NCBI RefSeq assembly: GCF_947499695.1
Contig: NZ_CANMPQ010000001.1
Coordinates: 744,001 to 808,000 of the forward strand
DNA length: 64,000 nt
Direction of reading: 5' to 3'
Source: an uncultured Allomuricauda sp.
GTDB taxonomy: Bacteria > Bacteroidota > Bacteroidia > Flavobacteriales > Flavobacteriaceae
Below are positions 1-9,166 of this stretch, one piece after another (the stretch's first letter is position 1; every line of letters begins with the position of its first letter). The notes under the pieces are model-generated. The model had not been told where the DNA came from. It ran no database searches and was given only the letters and a program-made list of their open reading frames with translations. The translations under genes were made by a program, and so were the position numbers.

Positions 1-254
1 GTCTAACGCCAAAAGTTCCAGATTTTAATTCCAAGTTAGCTGCCTTTACTTACAAGAATCAACCAATAACCAACTTAGAAATGGAAACGGCTGGCATCTA
101 TGGGCTTGCAAAATTGCATGGACATCGGGCAATTTCCTTAAATGCAATTCTGGCTAACCGTGCTACTGGGGAATTTTCTGAAAATGCATTCAAAACTGTT
201 GATAACCTCATACAATACACCCTAGATAAGATTGTTTCCCAAAAGGAAGCTTAA
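1..254 (+). CDS. Nucleoside phosphorylase (uridine phosphorylase-like), C-terminal part
   Basis: Only the last 83 codons are present; reading begins at base 3 and ends at TAA 252-254. The segment NLEMETAGIYGLAKLHG matches the conserved Glu-Met-Glu nucleoside-binding motif of the PNP/UDP phosphorylase family, in which the methionine and glutamate contact the ribose. It is followed by the usual short helical C-terminus. Family members split purine or pyrimidine nucleosides with phosphate into base and ribose-1-phosphate in the cytoplasm, for salvage. Uridine phosphorylase is the best guess, but the base-specificity residues lie outside the window, so purine or methylthioadenosine phosphorylase cannot be excluded. 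Confidence 0.8.
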   Translation, partial: LTPKVPDFNSKLAAFTYKNQPITNLEMETAGIYGLAKLHGHRAISLNAILANRATGEFSENAFKTVDNLIQYTLDKIVSQKEA

Positions 255-302
255 AAATTCATATACATTCAAACTAATACTTCCGCAACTCTAAAATTTT
301 AA

Positions 303-1154
303 ATGAAAACAGTTAAGATAATTGGCGTTCCAGAACACTTTAACCTTCCATGGCACTTAGCTATTGAGGAAGGTGCTTTTGAAGATCGAGGAATTCGGTT
401 GGAATGGACCGACATTCCTGAAGGTACCGGTAGAATGAGCCAGATGCTTCAGGATAGGGAAACGGATTTAGCCATTATTCTGACCGAAGGCATCATTAAG
501 AGCATTTCCCAGGGGAATCCAGTAAAAATTGTTCAAGAATATGTTTCATCCCCACTACTTTGGGGAATACATGTTGCAGCTGATAGTTCAAGGGAATCCA
601 TTTCAGAACTAAAAAATGATAAAGTGGCCATAAGTCGAATGGGTAGCGGAAGTCATTTAATGGCCTATGTCCATGCCCAAAACCAAGAATGGGATACCGA
701 TTCATTGGAATTTGAAATCATCAATAATCTAAAGGGGGCCATTGACAACCTTACTTCGGGGTCGAATGCCTATTTTATGTGGGAACATTTTACCACCAAG
801 CCCTGGGTGGACAATGGAACCTTTAAAAGACTTGGCGACTGCCCTACTCCATGGCCCTGCTTCGTTATTGCGGCTACAGATTCCTTTTTAAGCTCAAATT
901 CCTCGCTTTTAATGCACATTTTGGAAGTAATAAACATCTACACCTCAGAATTTAAAAACATCCCAAGCATAGACCGAACATTATCCAATAGATACGACCA
1001 AAAATTAGAGGATATACAAGATTGGCTTTCAAAGACTAGATGGGGACAATCACAACTGCCAGAAGCCATAGTGCAAGAGGTTCAAGAAAGGCTGATCAGT
1101 CTTGATTTAATATCCAAAGTCCACCTTCCTGCAAAGTTTTTGCATCAACACTAA
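303..1154 (+). CDS. Periplasmic-binding-protein-like (SsuA/NMT1-type) protein without signal peptide
   Basis: A 283-aa protein with the type-2 periplasmic binding fold expected of SsuA/THI5/NMT1-like proteins. The N-terminus begins a beta strand at once (MKTVKIIGVPEHFNLPWHLA), followed by a region typical of this fold (IEEGAFEDRGI, about residues 22-32) and a GTGRMSQML helix. There is no signal peptide or lipobox, so the protein is predicted cytoplasmic, which is unusual for an ABC solute-binding protein. No permease or ATPase lies nearby. Cytoplasmic homologues of this fold act as ligand-binding or biosynthetic proteins. The ligand is unknown. Its stop codon overlaps the convergent response-regulator stop by a few bases. 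Confidence 0.6.
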   Translation: MKTVKIIGVPEHFNLPWHLAIEEGAFEDRGIRLEWTDIPEGTGRMSQMLQDRETDLAIILTEGIIKSISQGNPVKIVQEYVSSPLLWGIHVAADSSRESISELKNDKVAISRMGSGSHLMAYVHAQNQEWDTDSLEFEIINNLKGAIDNLTSGSNAYFMWEHFTTKPWVDNGTFKRLGDCPTPWPCFVIAATDSFLSSNSSLLMHILEVINIYTSEFKNIPSIDRTLSNRYDQKLEDIQDWLSKTRWGQSQLPEAIVQEVQERLISLDLISKVHLPAKFLHQH

Positions 1155-1555
1155 GAAAAGTACTTATTGATCAATACCCTGAACTTTAAATCCGATAATG
1201 GTTTTTGTGCAGTATCGGTTACATTTGGATTGGCTAGTGCCAGCGCCGTTGTTTCCTCCGTATCCAAGGCGGTTAGCATGACAACAACGATGTTCTTCTT
1301 AAAACTATCATCAAATTTATCCTCATATGCATCAAGAAACTCCCAACCATTCATCTCCGGCATATTGGTATCCAGAATAAGAAGACATGGCATGTTTTCT
1401 TCGGCTGGAACATCTTCTAAAAATTCAATAGCCTCTTTACCATTACTGGCGGTATTCACTGTCAGGTTGTTATCCAACTGTTTTACAAAAAATCTGTTCA
1501 GAAAATTTGTGGTGTCATCGTCATCCACAAGAAGTACCGATTTCAGTCTGCGCAA
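1151..1555 (-). CDS. Single-domain response regulator (CheY-like receiver)
   Basis: A 134-aa stand-alone receiver domain with no output domain. It shows the acidic cluster DDDD (residues 11-14), the phospho-acceptor aspartate D62 in LILDTNMPEMNG, the switch threonine T95 and the conserved lysine K118 in the QKP motif. The reading frame has no ATG: a TAG stop lies five codons before the TTG at 1555, so TTG is the probable start. Such proteins in Bacteroidota usually take phosphate from hybrid kinases in trans. No kinase is in the window, so its partner is unknown. Confidence 0.88.
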   Translation of the reverse strand: MRRLKSVLLVDDDDTTNFLNRFFVKQLDNNLTVNTASNGKEAIEFLEDVPAEENMPCLLILDTNMPEMNGWEFLDAYEDKFDDSFKKNIVVVMLTALDTEETTALALANPNVTDTAQKPLSDLKFRVLINKYFS

Positions 1556-1641
1556 AATATAAGAATTTTCCTATAAGGGGGTTATTTTCTTAAACGTACG
1601 AATTCTTATTATATTTTCAGAATTTACTTTCAAAAAATAAT

Positions 1642-2307
1642 TCACCAACTTATCAACGGCTTTCCCATTTGAGCAAGAAGAGTATTGGTTTTGCTAAAAT
1701 GTTGATTTCCAAACCAAAGACCTCTATTGGCACTTAACGGCGAAGGATGACCTGACATTAGCACATGGTGTTTTGTCTTGTCGATTAATGCTGATTTTTT
1801 CTTAGCAAACCCACCCCACAACAGAAAAACAATCCCTTCAAGCTCTGAGGAGATTGTTTTGATTACCGCATCTGTAAACTGCTCCCAACCTTTTTTTTGA
1901 TGGCTGCCGGCCTGATGTGCCCTAACTGTTAGAGTGGCATTCAACAATAATACACCTTGCTGGGCCCATCGTTCCAAATTGCCGCTTTTGGGATACGGTT
2001 TCTCAACGTCAACCTTGATTTCTTTGAAGATATTAACCAATGATGGTGGATGCGGAATATCATCTTGCACAGAAAAACATAATCCATTGGCTTGCTTAGG
2101 CCCATGATAGGGGTCTTGACCAATCACCACCACTTTGGTTTCGTAAAATGGACAATGGTCGAATGCGGCAAAAACATCTTTGCCGTTCGGATAACAGACA
2201 TGTTGCCTATATTCCTGCTTCACGAATTGCACAAGCTGCTGAAAATAAGGCTGGTCGAATTCTCTTTGCAAATGAGGCTTCCAACTTGGGTCTATGTTTA
2301 CATTCAT
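1642..2307 (-). CDS. ung: Uracil-DNA glycosylase (family 1)
   Basis: A 221-aa cytoplasmic enzyme that removes uracil from DNA to begin base-excision repair. The water-activating motif GQDPYHG is at residues 63-69 with catalytic D65, followed by the uracil-pocket region PPSLVNIFKEI and the LLLNATLTVR strand. The DNA-intercalation loop HPSPLSANRG begins at residue 187 with the catalytic histidine. Length and all motifs match bacterial UNG. It starts at an ATG and is transcribed on the minus strand, about 85 bp upstream of the response regulator in the direction of transcription, so the two could be cotranscribed. Confidence 0.97.
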   Translation of the reverse strand: MNVNIDPSWKPHLQREFDQPYFQQLVQFVKQEYRQHVCYPNGKDVFAAFDHCPFYETKVVVIGQDPYHGPKQANGLCFSVQDDIPHPPSLVNIFKEIKVDVEKPYPKSGNLERWAQQGVLLLNATLTVRAHQAGSHQKKGWEQFTDAVIKTISSELEGIVFLLWGGFAKKKSALIDKTKHHVLMSGHPSPLSANRGLWFGNQHFSKTNTLLAQMGKPLISW

Positions 2308-2381
2308 TAATATGGGTGTGATTTCTTCGGATAAATCTAAAAAGAATATCTTTCCTATCCATTAAATATTGATGCCAACCT

Positions 2382-3887
2382 ATGTCAATTCTAAAAAAGC
2401 TGAAATTTCCAACAGCACATACCATACTCTTCATTATTGCTGCTGTAGTTTGCCTATTCACCTGGATAATTCCCTCTGGTCAGTATGACCGATTATCTTA
2501 TGATGATGAAAACAAAGTGTTTATTGTTGAATCTGACGAAGATTCCAAAACATTCACTGCCACCCAAGAAACACTGGACAAACTGGCCATTCAAATACCT
2601 TTGGAAAAGTTTACCAGCGGCGCTATTTCCAAACCGATAAGTATTCCAAACACCTATAAAAACTTGGAAGGGCAACCACAAGGGTTTGTTAGTTTCGTCC
2701 AGGCACCTTTAAAAGGAATCATGCAATCTGCTGATATAATTTTGCTGGTATTGATCATTGGAGGGCTTATCAGCATTGTAAATGCTACCAAAGCTTTTGA
2801 AGCAGGGATAGCATGGCTGGCCGAAAAACTAAAAGGCCGAGAATTTGTTCTCATCATTATGGTAACAATCTTAATTGCGCTTGGTGGAACCACTTTTGGC
2901 CTTGAAGAAGAAACCGTTGCTTTTTACCCTATATTAATTCCGATTTTTTTGGCCGCCAAATACGATGCTTTGGTTTGCGTTGCCTCTATTTATGTTGGCA
3001 CCTCAATTGGTACTTTGGCATCAACAGTAAATCCATTCAGCACAATTATAGCTTCAGATGCCGCTGGCATCAATTGGACAGTAGGTCTTAATAGTCGCAT
3101 AATCATGCTTGTTCTCGGACTTGTTTTATGCATTACCTATATCGTCCGATATGCACAACGTGTTAAAAAAGACGCTTCGCATTCCCTCATTCATGATCAA
3201 AAGGAGGAAATTGAAAAAATGTTCATGGGCCCAGTTGCATCGGGTACCACAAAACTCAATACAAAACTCAAATTAGTGCTGCTTGTTTTTGCCAGTACTT
3301 TTCTGATAATGGTTTATGGGGTTTCGCAGTTGGGCTGGTGGTTTTTGGAAATGACCTCAGTCTTTTTGGCTGGTGCACTTTTGATTGGACTCATTGCGAG
3401 AATAAACGAGAAACGATTCGTTACCGAGTTTATGTCCGGGGCTAAAGATCTACTTAGCGTAGCATTTATTATCGGCATCGCACGAGGTATTACAGTATTG
3501 ATGGAAGACGGTCAAGTTAGTGATACTTTATTGTTTTATGCCTCTGAATTGACGTCAGGTATGCACAAAGGGCTTTTTATCAATGTTACTTTTGCGCTGT
3601 ATAACGGATTGGCCTTTTTTATACCTTCTTCTTCCGGAATGGCTGTTTTAACCATGCCAATCATGTCTCCCCTGGCCGATAACGTAGGCATTGGACGTGA
3701 AGTTATGGTAAACGCCTATCAATTTGGAGTAGGCCTTTTCAAATTTATAAGTCCAACGGGTATTCTTTTGGCTTCTTTGGCCTTGGTTAATGTCGGTTAT
3801 GATAAATGGCTTAAGTTTATTATGCCTCTGGTGATATTACTCGCAGTTTTGGCCATGATCATGTTAACCATAGGAGTATATTTCTAA
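2382..3887 (+). CDS. YfcC-family membrane transporter (C4-dicarboxylate anaerobic carrier / basic amino acid type)
   Basis: A 501-aa polytopic inner-membrane protein with about a dozen hydrophobic segments and a larger extracytoplasmic loop (residues about 35-100) after the first. It resembles the YfcC/DcuC-like ion-transporter superfamily group. Characteristic features are GGTTFGLEEETVAFYPILIP near residue 170 and STVNPFSTIIASDAAG about 45 residues later, these loops forming the substrate site in this fold, plus IPSSSGMAVLTMPIMSPLAD in the second half. Members are assigned either to C4-dicarboxylates or to arginine/ornithine-type exchange, so the substrate is not assignable here. A short SDR gene follows after 15 bp, suggesting cotranscription. 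Confidence 0.85.
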   Translation: MSILKKLKFPTAHTILFIIAAVVCLFTWIIPSGQYDRLSYDDENKVFIVESDEDSKTFTATQETLDKLAIQIPLEKFTSGAISKPISIPNTYKNLEGQPQGFVSFVQAPLKGIMQSADIILLVLIIGGLISIVNATKAFEAGIAWLAEKLKGREFVLIIMVTILIALGGTTFGLEEETVAFYPILIPIFLAAKYDALVCVASIYVGTSIGTLASTVNPFSTIIASDAAGINWTVGLNSRIIMLVLGLVLCITYIVRYAQRVKKDASHSLIHDQKEEIEKMFMGPVASGTTKLNTKLKLVLLVFASTFLIMVYGVSQLGWWFLEMTSVFLAGALLIGLIARINEKRFVTEFMSGAKDLLSVAFIIGIARGITVLMEDGQVSDTLLFYASELTSGMHKGLFINVTFALYNGLAFFIPSSSGMAVLTMPIMSPLADNVGIGREVMVNAYQFGVGLFKFISPTGILLASLALVNVGYDKWLKFIMPLVILLAVLAMIMLTIGVYF

Positions 3888-3902
3888 AAATCAAACAACA
3901 CT

Positions 3903-4505
3903 ATGAAGATTTTAATAATCGGAGGAAACGGAACTATAGGAAAAAGAGTAAGTACGCACTTTGCTGAAAGCCATGAAGTTTTAATTGCGGGAAGAACAAA
4001 AGGGGATGTCACTGTGGATATTTCAGATAGTTCCTCAATTGAGAAAATGTTTCAACAAACAGGTAAATTGGATGCCATAATTTGCATTGCCGGTGAAGCA
4101 AAATGGGCCGAGTTCAATCAACTTTCGGAGGAGGACTACTATATTGGCATAAAAAGCAAATTGATGGGGCAGGTTAACCTTGTTCGTATTGGACAACACT
4201 TTTTACAACCTGGTGGCTCGATAACCTTGTCCACAGGAGTTCTTGCTGACAATCCTGTACCAAAAACAGCCAGTGCAGCCATGGTAAATGGCGCCTTACA
4301 CAGTTTTGTGCAAGCTGCCGCCTTAGAAATTGAGAATGGTATCCGGTTAAATGTGGTGTCCTTGGAGTTAGTAATCGATGCTTATGAAAAATACAAAGAC
4401 TATTTTCCTGGCCACACACCAATCTCTATGGAGAAAAGTGTCAATGCCTATGTCCGAAGCGTTCTTGGACGCAGAAGCGGGGAGGTCATTCGCATTTATA
4501 ACTAA
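3903..4505 (+). CDS. Atypical short-chain dehydrogenase/reductase
   Basis: A 200-aa Rossmann-fold protein. The dinucleotide-binding glycine motif GGNGTIGK is at residues 7-14, with AGRT after the second strand, which is compatible with NADPH use. The active-site serine strand is present (GGSITLSTG), but the expected YxxxK catalytic pair is replaced by an Ala-Met-Val-Asn-Gly stretch. This matches a known subgroup of small atypical SDRs whose reactions are poorly defined. It lies 15 bp after the YfcC transporter and 27 bp before the peroxidase, probably in one transcript. Substrate unknown. Confidence 0.8.
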   Translation: MKILIIGGNGTIGKRVSTHFAESHEVLIAGRTKGDVTVDISDSSSIEKMFQQTGKLDAIICIAGEAKWAEFNQLSEEDYYIGIKSKLMGQVNLVRIGQHFLQPGGSITLSTGVLADNPVPKTASAAMVNGALHSFVQAAALEIENGIRLNVVSLELVIDAYEKYKDYFPGHTPISMEKSVNAYVRSVLGRRSGEVIRIYN

Positions 4506-4532
4506 TCAGATTATATTTCTCTTAACCTTATT

Positions 4533-5747
4533 GTGATAAAACTTCCTGTTTTGAAAAAGTGCATACAAATGCTATTGGTGTTAGGGGTAGTTGCCTTTTT
4601 TAGTGGATGTAAAGGTCCGCGCTCTAAGGAAGTTTCAGTCGCAACTGTATCCAAGGAGTTACCAACCGTCGATGCTTTGCCCATTCATGTTATACATCCT
4701 AAAGAAAATCCAACTTCCAAGGCTAAAGAAACACTTGGGAAATTGTTGTTTTATGATCCCATTCTATCCGGCAATAAGGATGTGGCCTGTGTAACTTGTC
4801 ATCATCCAGATATGGGATATGCTGAGTTTCTTGATATCTCCATAGGTACCAATGCTAAAGGACTTGGGAGCAAAAGAGAATTCAACACACCCAATACTAT
4901 CCCTTTTGTAAAAAGAAATGCACAGACGGTATTAAACTCTGCGTTTAATGGACTTCAAAATCATAAAACTTATAAGCCCGAAAATGCCACAATGTTCTGG
5001 GATGACAGAGCCAAAAGTTTGGAGAAACAGGCACTGGAACCGATAAAAGCTCTCGAAGAAATGAGGGGCCACAGTTTTAATGAGAATGAAATACTTGATG
5101 AAGTTATTCAAAGATTGAGACTCATTCCAGAGTATGAAAAACTGTTCAAGGAAGCTTTTAACGAAGCTGAGCCCGTAACCATTGAAAACCTTGGTAAAGC
5201 CATTGCCTCCTTTGAAAGAACCCTTATTGCCAATAACTCCCGATTTGATCAATATCTTCGAGGAGATAATCGCGCAATTTCTATCAGTGAAAAGGAAGGT
5301 TTTGAGCTATTCCAAAAAGTAGGTTGCATCAATTGCCATAACGGACCAATGTTTTCAGATTATAAAATGCATGTTTTGGGCGTTCCAGAAAATTCCAAAT
5401 TGCCAGCTATGGATGTTGGCGTTGCCGATATAACTCTCCGGGATAGTTTTGCGTTTAGAACCCCTACCCTTCGCAATCTAAGATTTACGGCACCTTATAT
5501 GCACAATGGCAGTTTTATGTCTTTACGCAGGGTATTGGAGTTTTATGAAGATATCTCAAGGAATATTCAGCGTAACCCCAACGTGAATCCTGACCAATTT
5601 GACCCTTTTATCCGTGATTTAGAGTTATCGGTCAAAGAAATGGCCTTGATCATTTCTTTTTTGAACACTTTGAACGATGAGGAATTTGACAAATCAATAC
5701 CAGAAAATGTACCAAGCGGTTTATCAGTTGGTGGACTTATAAATTGA
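4533..5747 (+). CDS. Di-haem cytochrome c peroxidase (MauG/CcpA family) lipoprotein
   Basis: A 404-aa exported di-haem peroxidase. Two c-type haem motifs are visible, CVTCH at residues 86-90 and CINCH at 265-269, in the order expected for bacterial cytochrome c peroxidase. Conserved surroundings include GKLLFYDPILSG, FWDDRAKSLEKQALEPI and APYMHNG, where the distal methionine ligand would lie. The N-terminus has a hydrophobic segment ending in FFSGC with the lipid-acceptor Cys at 26 if GTG 4533 is used. An internal ATG at 4569 gives an equally good short lipoprotein signal, so the exact start is uncertain. It would reduce peroxide in the periplasm using cytochrome electrons. Confidence 0.93.
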   Translation: MIKLPVLKKCIQMLLVLGVVAFFSGCKGPRSKEVSVATVSKELPTVDALPIHVIHPKENPTSKAKETLGKLLFYDPILSGNKDVACVTCHHPDMGYAEFLDISIGTNAKGLGSKREFNTPNTIPFVKRNAQTVLNSAFNGLQNHKTYKPENATMFWDDRAKSLEKQALEPIKALEEMRGHSFNENEILDEVIQRLRLIPEYEKLFKEAFNEAEPVTIENLGKAIASFERTLIANNSRFDQYLRGDNRAISISEKEGFELFQKVGCINCHNGPMFSDYKMHVLGVPENSKLPAMDVGVADITLRDSFAFRTPTLRNLRFTAPYMHNGSFMSLRRVLEFYEDISRNIQRNPNVNPDQFDPFIRDLELSVKEMALIISFLNTLNDEEFDKSIPENVPSGLSVGGLIN

Positions 5748-5759
5748 TGAAGTACAAAC

Positions 5760-5789
5760 CTTGTCAACTGAATTGAATACCTATCTTTG
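5760..5789 (+). promoter_or_regulatory. Bacteroidota-type promoter of mutS2
   Basis: A -7 element TATCTTTG at 5782-5789 is preceded by TTG at 5761-5763 with an 18-bp gap, close to the Bacteroidota consensus TTG-N19-TAnnTTTG. The predicted transcription start near 5796 leaves a leader of about 12 bases before the ATG at 5808, supporting that start. Confidence 0.7.
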
Positions 5790-5807
5790 CCCCGCTAGCA
5801 AAGGAAA

Positions 5808-7979
5808 ATGCAGAATATTCACCCGAAAACACTTCAAGATTTAGAATTTCCAACCGTTTTGGAACAAGTTGCTGCGCGTTGCAATACCGAATTGGGTAAA
5901 GAAAAGGCATTGGAAATTCAGCCAGTTGCAGACAAGGAACTGTTGATGAATGTATTGGGACAAACTTCTGAATATCTGGCTTCATTTTCCAACGATAATC
6001 GGATACCAAACCATGGCTTTGACAGCATCAATAGTGAGTTGAAGTTGTTAAGAATTGAAAATACCACTTTGGAAATTTCAGGTTTTCGAAGAATCGGAAA
6101 TATTTGCAAAACGGTTGAGCAGCATCAAAAGTTCTTTAAAAAATTCAAGGAATATTACCCCTTGCTCTTCGCCAAGACGGAAGAATTTGAAACAAATGCC
6201 GAGATTCCAACGGCCATTGATCAAGTGATTGACAAATTTGGAGAAATCAGGGATGGTGCTTCCGATGAATTACGCAGTATAAGGATGCAAATCAATGAGG
6301 TGCGCTCTAAAATCAATCAAAGCTTTGCTGCTGCGCTTACACGCTATCATTCCTCAGAGTTGCTTGATGAAATAAAGGAGTCCGTGATGGAAAACCGCAG
6401 GGTCTTGGCCGTTAAGGCCATGCATCGGAAAAAAGTCAAGGGTACAGTAATGGGCAGTTCCAAAACTGGTAGTATTGTATACATCATTCCCGAAGCTACG
6501 CTCTCTTATACTCGTGAATTAGGCAACTTGGAATTTGAGGAGAAAGAGGAGATTCAACGTATTTTAAATCAATTAACAGATACCGTACGTCCCTACGATT
6601 ACCTGCTTTCCTCCTACCAAGACTTTTTAACGCATATTGATATTACGTCTGGAAAGGCAAAATACGCCTCGGACATGAATGCGTTGTTGCCAGAAATCAA
6701 CGATAAAAAGGAAATGTTCCTGCGGGATGCCTACCACCCGCTACTCTATTTGACCAATAAGTTCAAAAAGGAAAAGACCTGGCCGCAGACCATTCAACTG
6801 CATACCGAAAACAGGATTATTGTGATATCGGGGCCTAACGCCGGCGGAAAAAGTATCACCTTAAAGACTATTGGATTACTTCAAGTAATGCTTCAATCAG
6901 GGCTTCTAATTCCCGTTCATGAAAGGAGTTCTGTTTGTTTGTTTGATAAAATATTGACAGATATTGGTGATAATCAATCCATAGAAAACCATCTGAGCAC
7001 CTATAGCTATAGATTGAAGAACATGAATCAGTTTCTAAAGAAATGCAATAGCAAAACCCTGTTCTTGATCGATGAATTTGGTACTGGTAGTGATCCTGAA
7101 TTGGGAGGTGCTTTAGCAGAGGCATTTCTGGAAGTTTTTTATGAGCGGGAAGCTTACGGTGTTATCACTACGCATTATGCCAACCTTAAGGCGCTTGCAG
7201 ACGAACTCCCGCATGCCACCAATGCCAATATGCTCTTTAATTCCAAAACCTTGGAACCTACATTTCAATTGATTTTGGGCGAAGCAGGTAGTTCTTTTAC
7301 GTTTGAAGTAGCCCAAAAGAATGGAATCCCATATTCCCTTATAAATAAAGCGAAGAAAAAGATTGAACGCGGGAAGGTGCGTTTTGATGCTACCATTGCA
7401 AAATTGCAAAAAGAGCGTTCCAAAATGGTCCAGACGGGTTCTCGATTGCAAGATGAAGAAACCAAAGCCCGTGAAGAGGCAGATCGTTTAGAGAAATTGA
7501 ATGCTAAAATAAAATCCAAACTGGAAAACTATCAAGAGTTGTATGACCATAACCAACGGATGATAAACCTGGGGGATAAAGTGAATACAGCTGCAGAGCG
7601 CTACTTTGTGGACAACAAAAAGCGTCCCTTGATTTCGGAATTGCTACGCATTGTGGAAACCGAAAACAGCAAACGCAAAAAGACCACTGCAAAGCAGTCG
7701 AAGGCCAAACAAGCTCAGAAAAAACAAGTGGCTCAAGAACTGGAAAAGAAAATCGTTAAAGTCCGGCAGGAGAAAAAAGTCGAGAAGAAAAAGGCCATCC
7801 AAAAAGAAAGGAACAAACCCAGGCCTGTCTTTAAAATAGGTGATCGAGTCCGTCTGTTTGATGGAAAAGCAGTTGGTACTATTGACACTATAGAGAAAAA
7901 CAAAGCTGCTGTCAATTACGGAATGTTCATGACCAATGTAAGCATAGACCAGCTGGAACTAGTAGAAGCTAAGAAGTGA
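5808..7979 (+). CDS. mutS2: MutS2-family ATPase lacking the Smr nuclease domain
   Basis: A 723-aa protein of the MutS2 family. It has an N-terminal core/lever region, Walker A GPNAGGKS at residues 342-349, the Walker B/signature stretch DEFGTGSDPE from 422, the ABC-type dimer helix (GGALAEAFLE), a long Lys/Glu-rich coiled coil (about 520-670) and a KOW/SH3-like end (FKIGDRVRLFDGKAVG). Full-length MutS2 carries a C-terminal Smr endonuclease domain after this point; here the protein stops right after the KOW-like segment. Known roles of the family are suppression of recombination and rescue of collided ribosomes. Which applies without Smr is not clear. Confidence 0.92.
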   Translation: MQNIHPKTLQDLEFPTVLEQVAARCNTELGKEKALEIQPVADKELLMNVLGQTSEYLASFSNDNRIPNHGFDSINSELKLLRIENTTLEISGFRRIGNICKTVEQHQKFFKKFKEYYPLLFAKTEEFETNAEIPTAIDQVIDKFGEIRDGASDELRSIRMQINEVRSKINQSFAAALTRYHSSELLDEIKESVMENRRVLAVKAMHRKKVKGTVMGSSKTGSIVYIIPEATLSYTRELGNLEFEEKEEIQRILNQLTDTVRPYDYLLSSYQDFLTHIDITSGKAKYASDMNALLPEINDKKEMFLRDAYHPLLYLTNKFKKEKTWPQTIQLHTENRIIVISGPNAGGKSITLKTIGLLQVMLQSGLLIPVHERSSVCLFDKILTDIGDNQSIENHLSTYSYRLKNMNQFLKKCNSKTLFLIDEFGTGSDPELGGALAEAFLEVFYEREAYGVITTHYANLKALADELPHATNANMLFNSKTLEPTFQLILGEAGSSFTFEVAQKNGIPYSLINKAKKKIERGKVRFDATIAKLQKERSKMVQTGSRLQDEETKAREEADRLEKLNAKIKSKLENYQELYDHNQRMINLGDKVNTAAERYFVDNKKRPLISELLRIVETENSKRKKTTAKQSKAKQAQKKQVAQELEKKIVKVRQEKKVEKKKAIQKERNKPRPVFKIGDRVRLFDGKAVGTIDTIEKNKAAVNYGMFMTNVSIDQLELVEAKK

Positions 7980-8107
7980 TTATTTATCCTTTTTGAACAA
8001 TTCTATCTTAAATCATAATAGGATTCAGTTGAGAACTTATTACTTTTAGATAAAAATACGAGGAACCGTATTTCATACCGCTTTACCCACAATTAAATCA
8101 TTTCCCA

Positions 8108-9127
8108 ATGAAACAAAGAATCATCATTTTTGCCGTAAGCCTTCTATTTATAATTTCTTGTCGTACCAAGTCAGAGTCCAATTCGGAGTCAGATACTACA
8201 ACCAAAGCTTCTCAAGAAATGGAAGTTCAAACACCTGACTTTCAAATCTCATTGGCCCAATGGTCTTTTCATAAAGCATTTTTAGGACCTCAGAAAGAAG
8301 GATATTGGGAGTGGTTTGTAAAAACACTTCAAGAATCACCTGATGACATATTGCTGGGTAGCGCAGATCCAAAGGATTTTCCGGAAATGGCCGCAAAGTT
8401 CGGTGTCTCTTCCATTGAATTGGTAAATACCTTTTACTATGGAAAAGTAGATGACCAAGCCTTTTGGAACGATTTTAAAAAACGATGTGAAGAGGCCGGC
8501 CTAAGTGTTGGATTGATTATGTGTGATGCATTGGGCAATCTTGGAGATGCAGACCCCGAAGCCAGAAAAAGAACCGTGGAAAATCATCATAAATGGGTGG
8601 ATATTGCAAAGTTTTTAGGAGCACACTCCATCCGAGTAAATGCTGCGGGAGAAGGAAGCGCTGAAGAAGTGGCCTCCAACGCGGTGGACGGTCTAAAACA
8701 ATTAGGAGAGTATGGTGCCGCCCAAGGTATCAACATTATTGTGGAAAACCATGGAGGGTATTCTTCAAATGGCGCTTGGTTGGCCGGAATCATGGCCGAA
8801 GTGAATATGGACAATGTGGGTACACTTCCCGATTATGGTAATTTTTGTATTGAACGCAGTTCTGATGGTTGCGCCGACGAATACGATCGCTATAAAGGAA
8901 TGGCTGAATTAATGCCCTACGCCAAAGGAGTAAGTGCAAAGTCACACGATTTTGATGAGAACGGAAATGAGACCCATACCGATTTCTATAAAATGTTGAA
9001 AATCGTGAAAGATTCAGGCTTCAAAGGATATATCGGTATAGAATACGAGGGCAATGTTCTCTCTGAAGAAGAAGGAATTGAGGCCACCTATGCCCTATTA
9101 AATAAAGCTATAGACAGTATACAGTAA
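8108..9127 (+). CDS. Sugar phosphate isomerase/epimerase-like TIM-barrel lipoprotein
   Basis: A 339-aa exported protein. The N-terminal hydrophobic stretch ends in IISC with the lipidated Cys at 18. The rest is a xylose-isomerase-like TIM barrel (AP-endonuclease family 2 fold): SLAQWSFHKAF opens the barrel, and acidic and histidine metal ligands are plausible in GINIIVENHGG, GTLPDYGNF, KSHDFDENG and GYIGIEYEG. In Bacteroidota such secreted isomerases sit in carbohydrate-use regions and act on sugars or inositol-like compounds. No sugar locus adjoins this one. The substrate is unknown. The gene ends 95 bp from the convergent cytolysin-like gene, with a hairpin between them. Confidence 0.85.
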   Translation: MKQRIIIFAVSLLFIISCRTKSESNSESDTTTKASQEMEVQTPDFQISLAQWSFHKAFLGPQKEGYWEWFVKTLQESPDDILLGSADPKDFPEMAAKFGVSSIELVNTFYYGKVDDQAFWNDFKKRCEEAGLSVGLIMCDALGNLGDADPEARKRTVENHHKWVDIAKFLGAHSIRVNAAGEGSAEEVASNAVDGLKQLGEYGAAQGINIIVENHGGYSSNGAWLAGIMAEVNMDNVGTLPDYGNFCIERSSDGCADEYDRYKGMAELMPYAKGVSAKSHDFDENGNETHTDFYKMLKIVKDSGFKGYIGIEYEGNVLSEEEGIEATYALLNKAIDSIQ

Positions 9128-9166
9128 GTGGGCTTCTGAGAATCTATTTCGTCTATATCAATAACA

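Noticed and set aside
1167..1562. 131-aa open frame on the plus strand
   Set aside because: It lies wholly opposite the response-regulator gene, whose phospho-acceptor and lysine motifs are clear; it shows no domain of its own.
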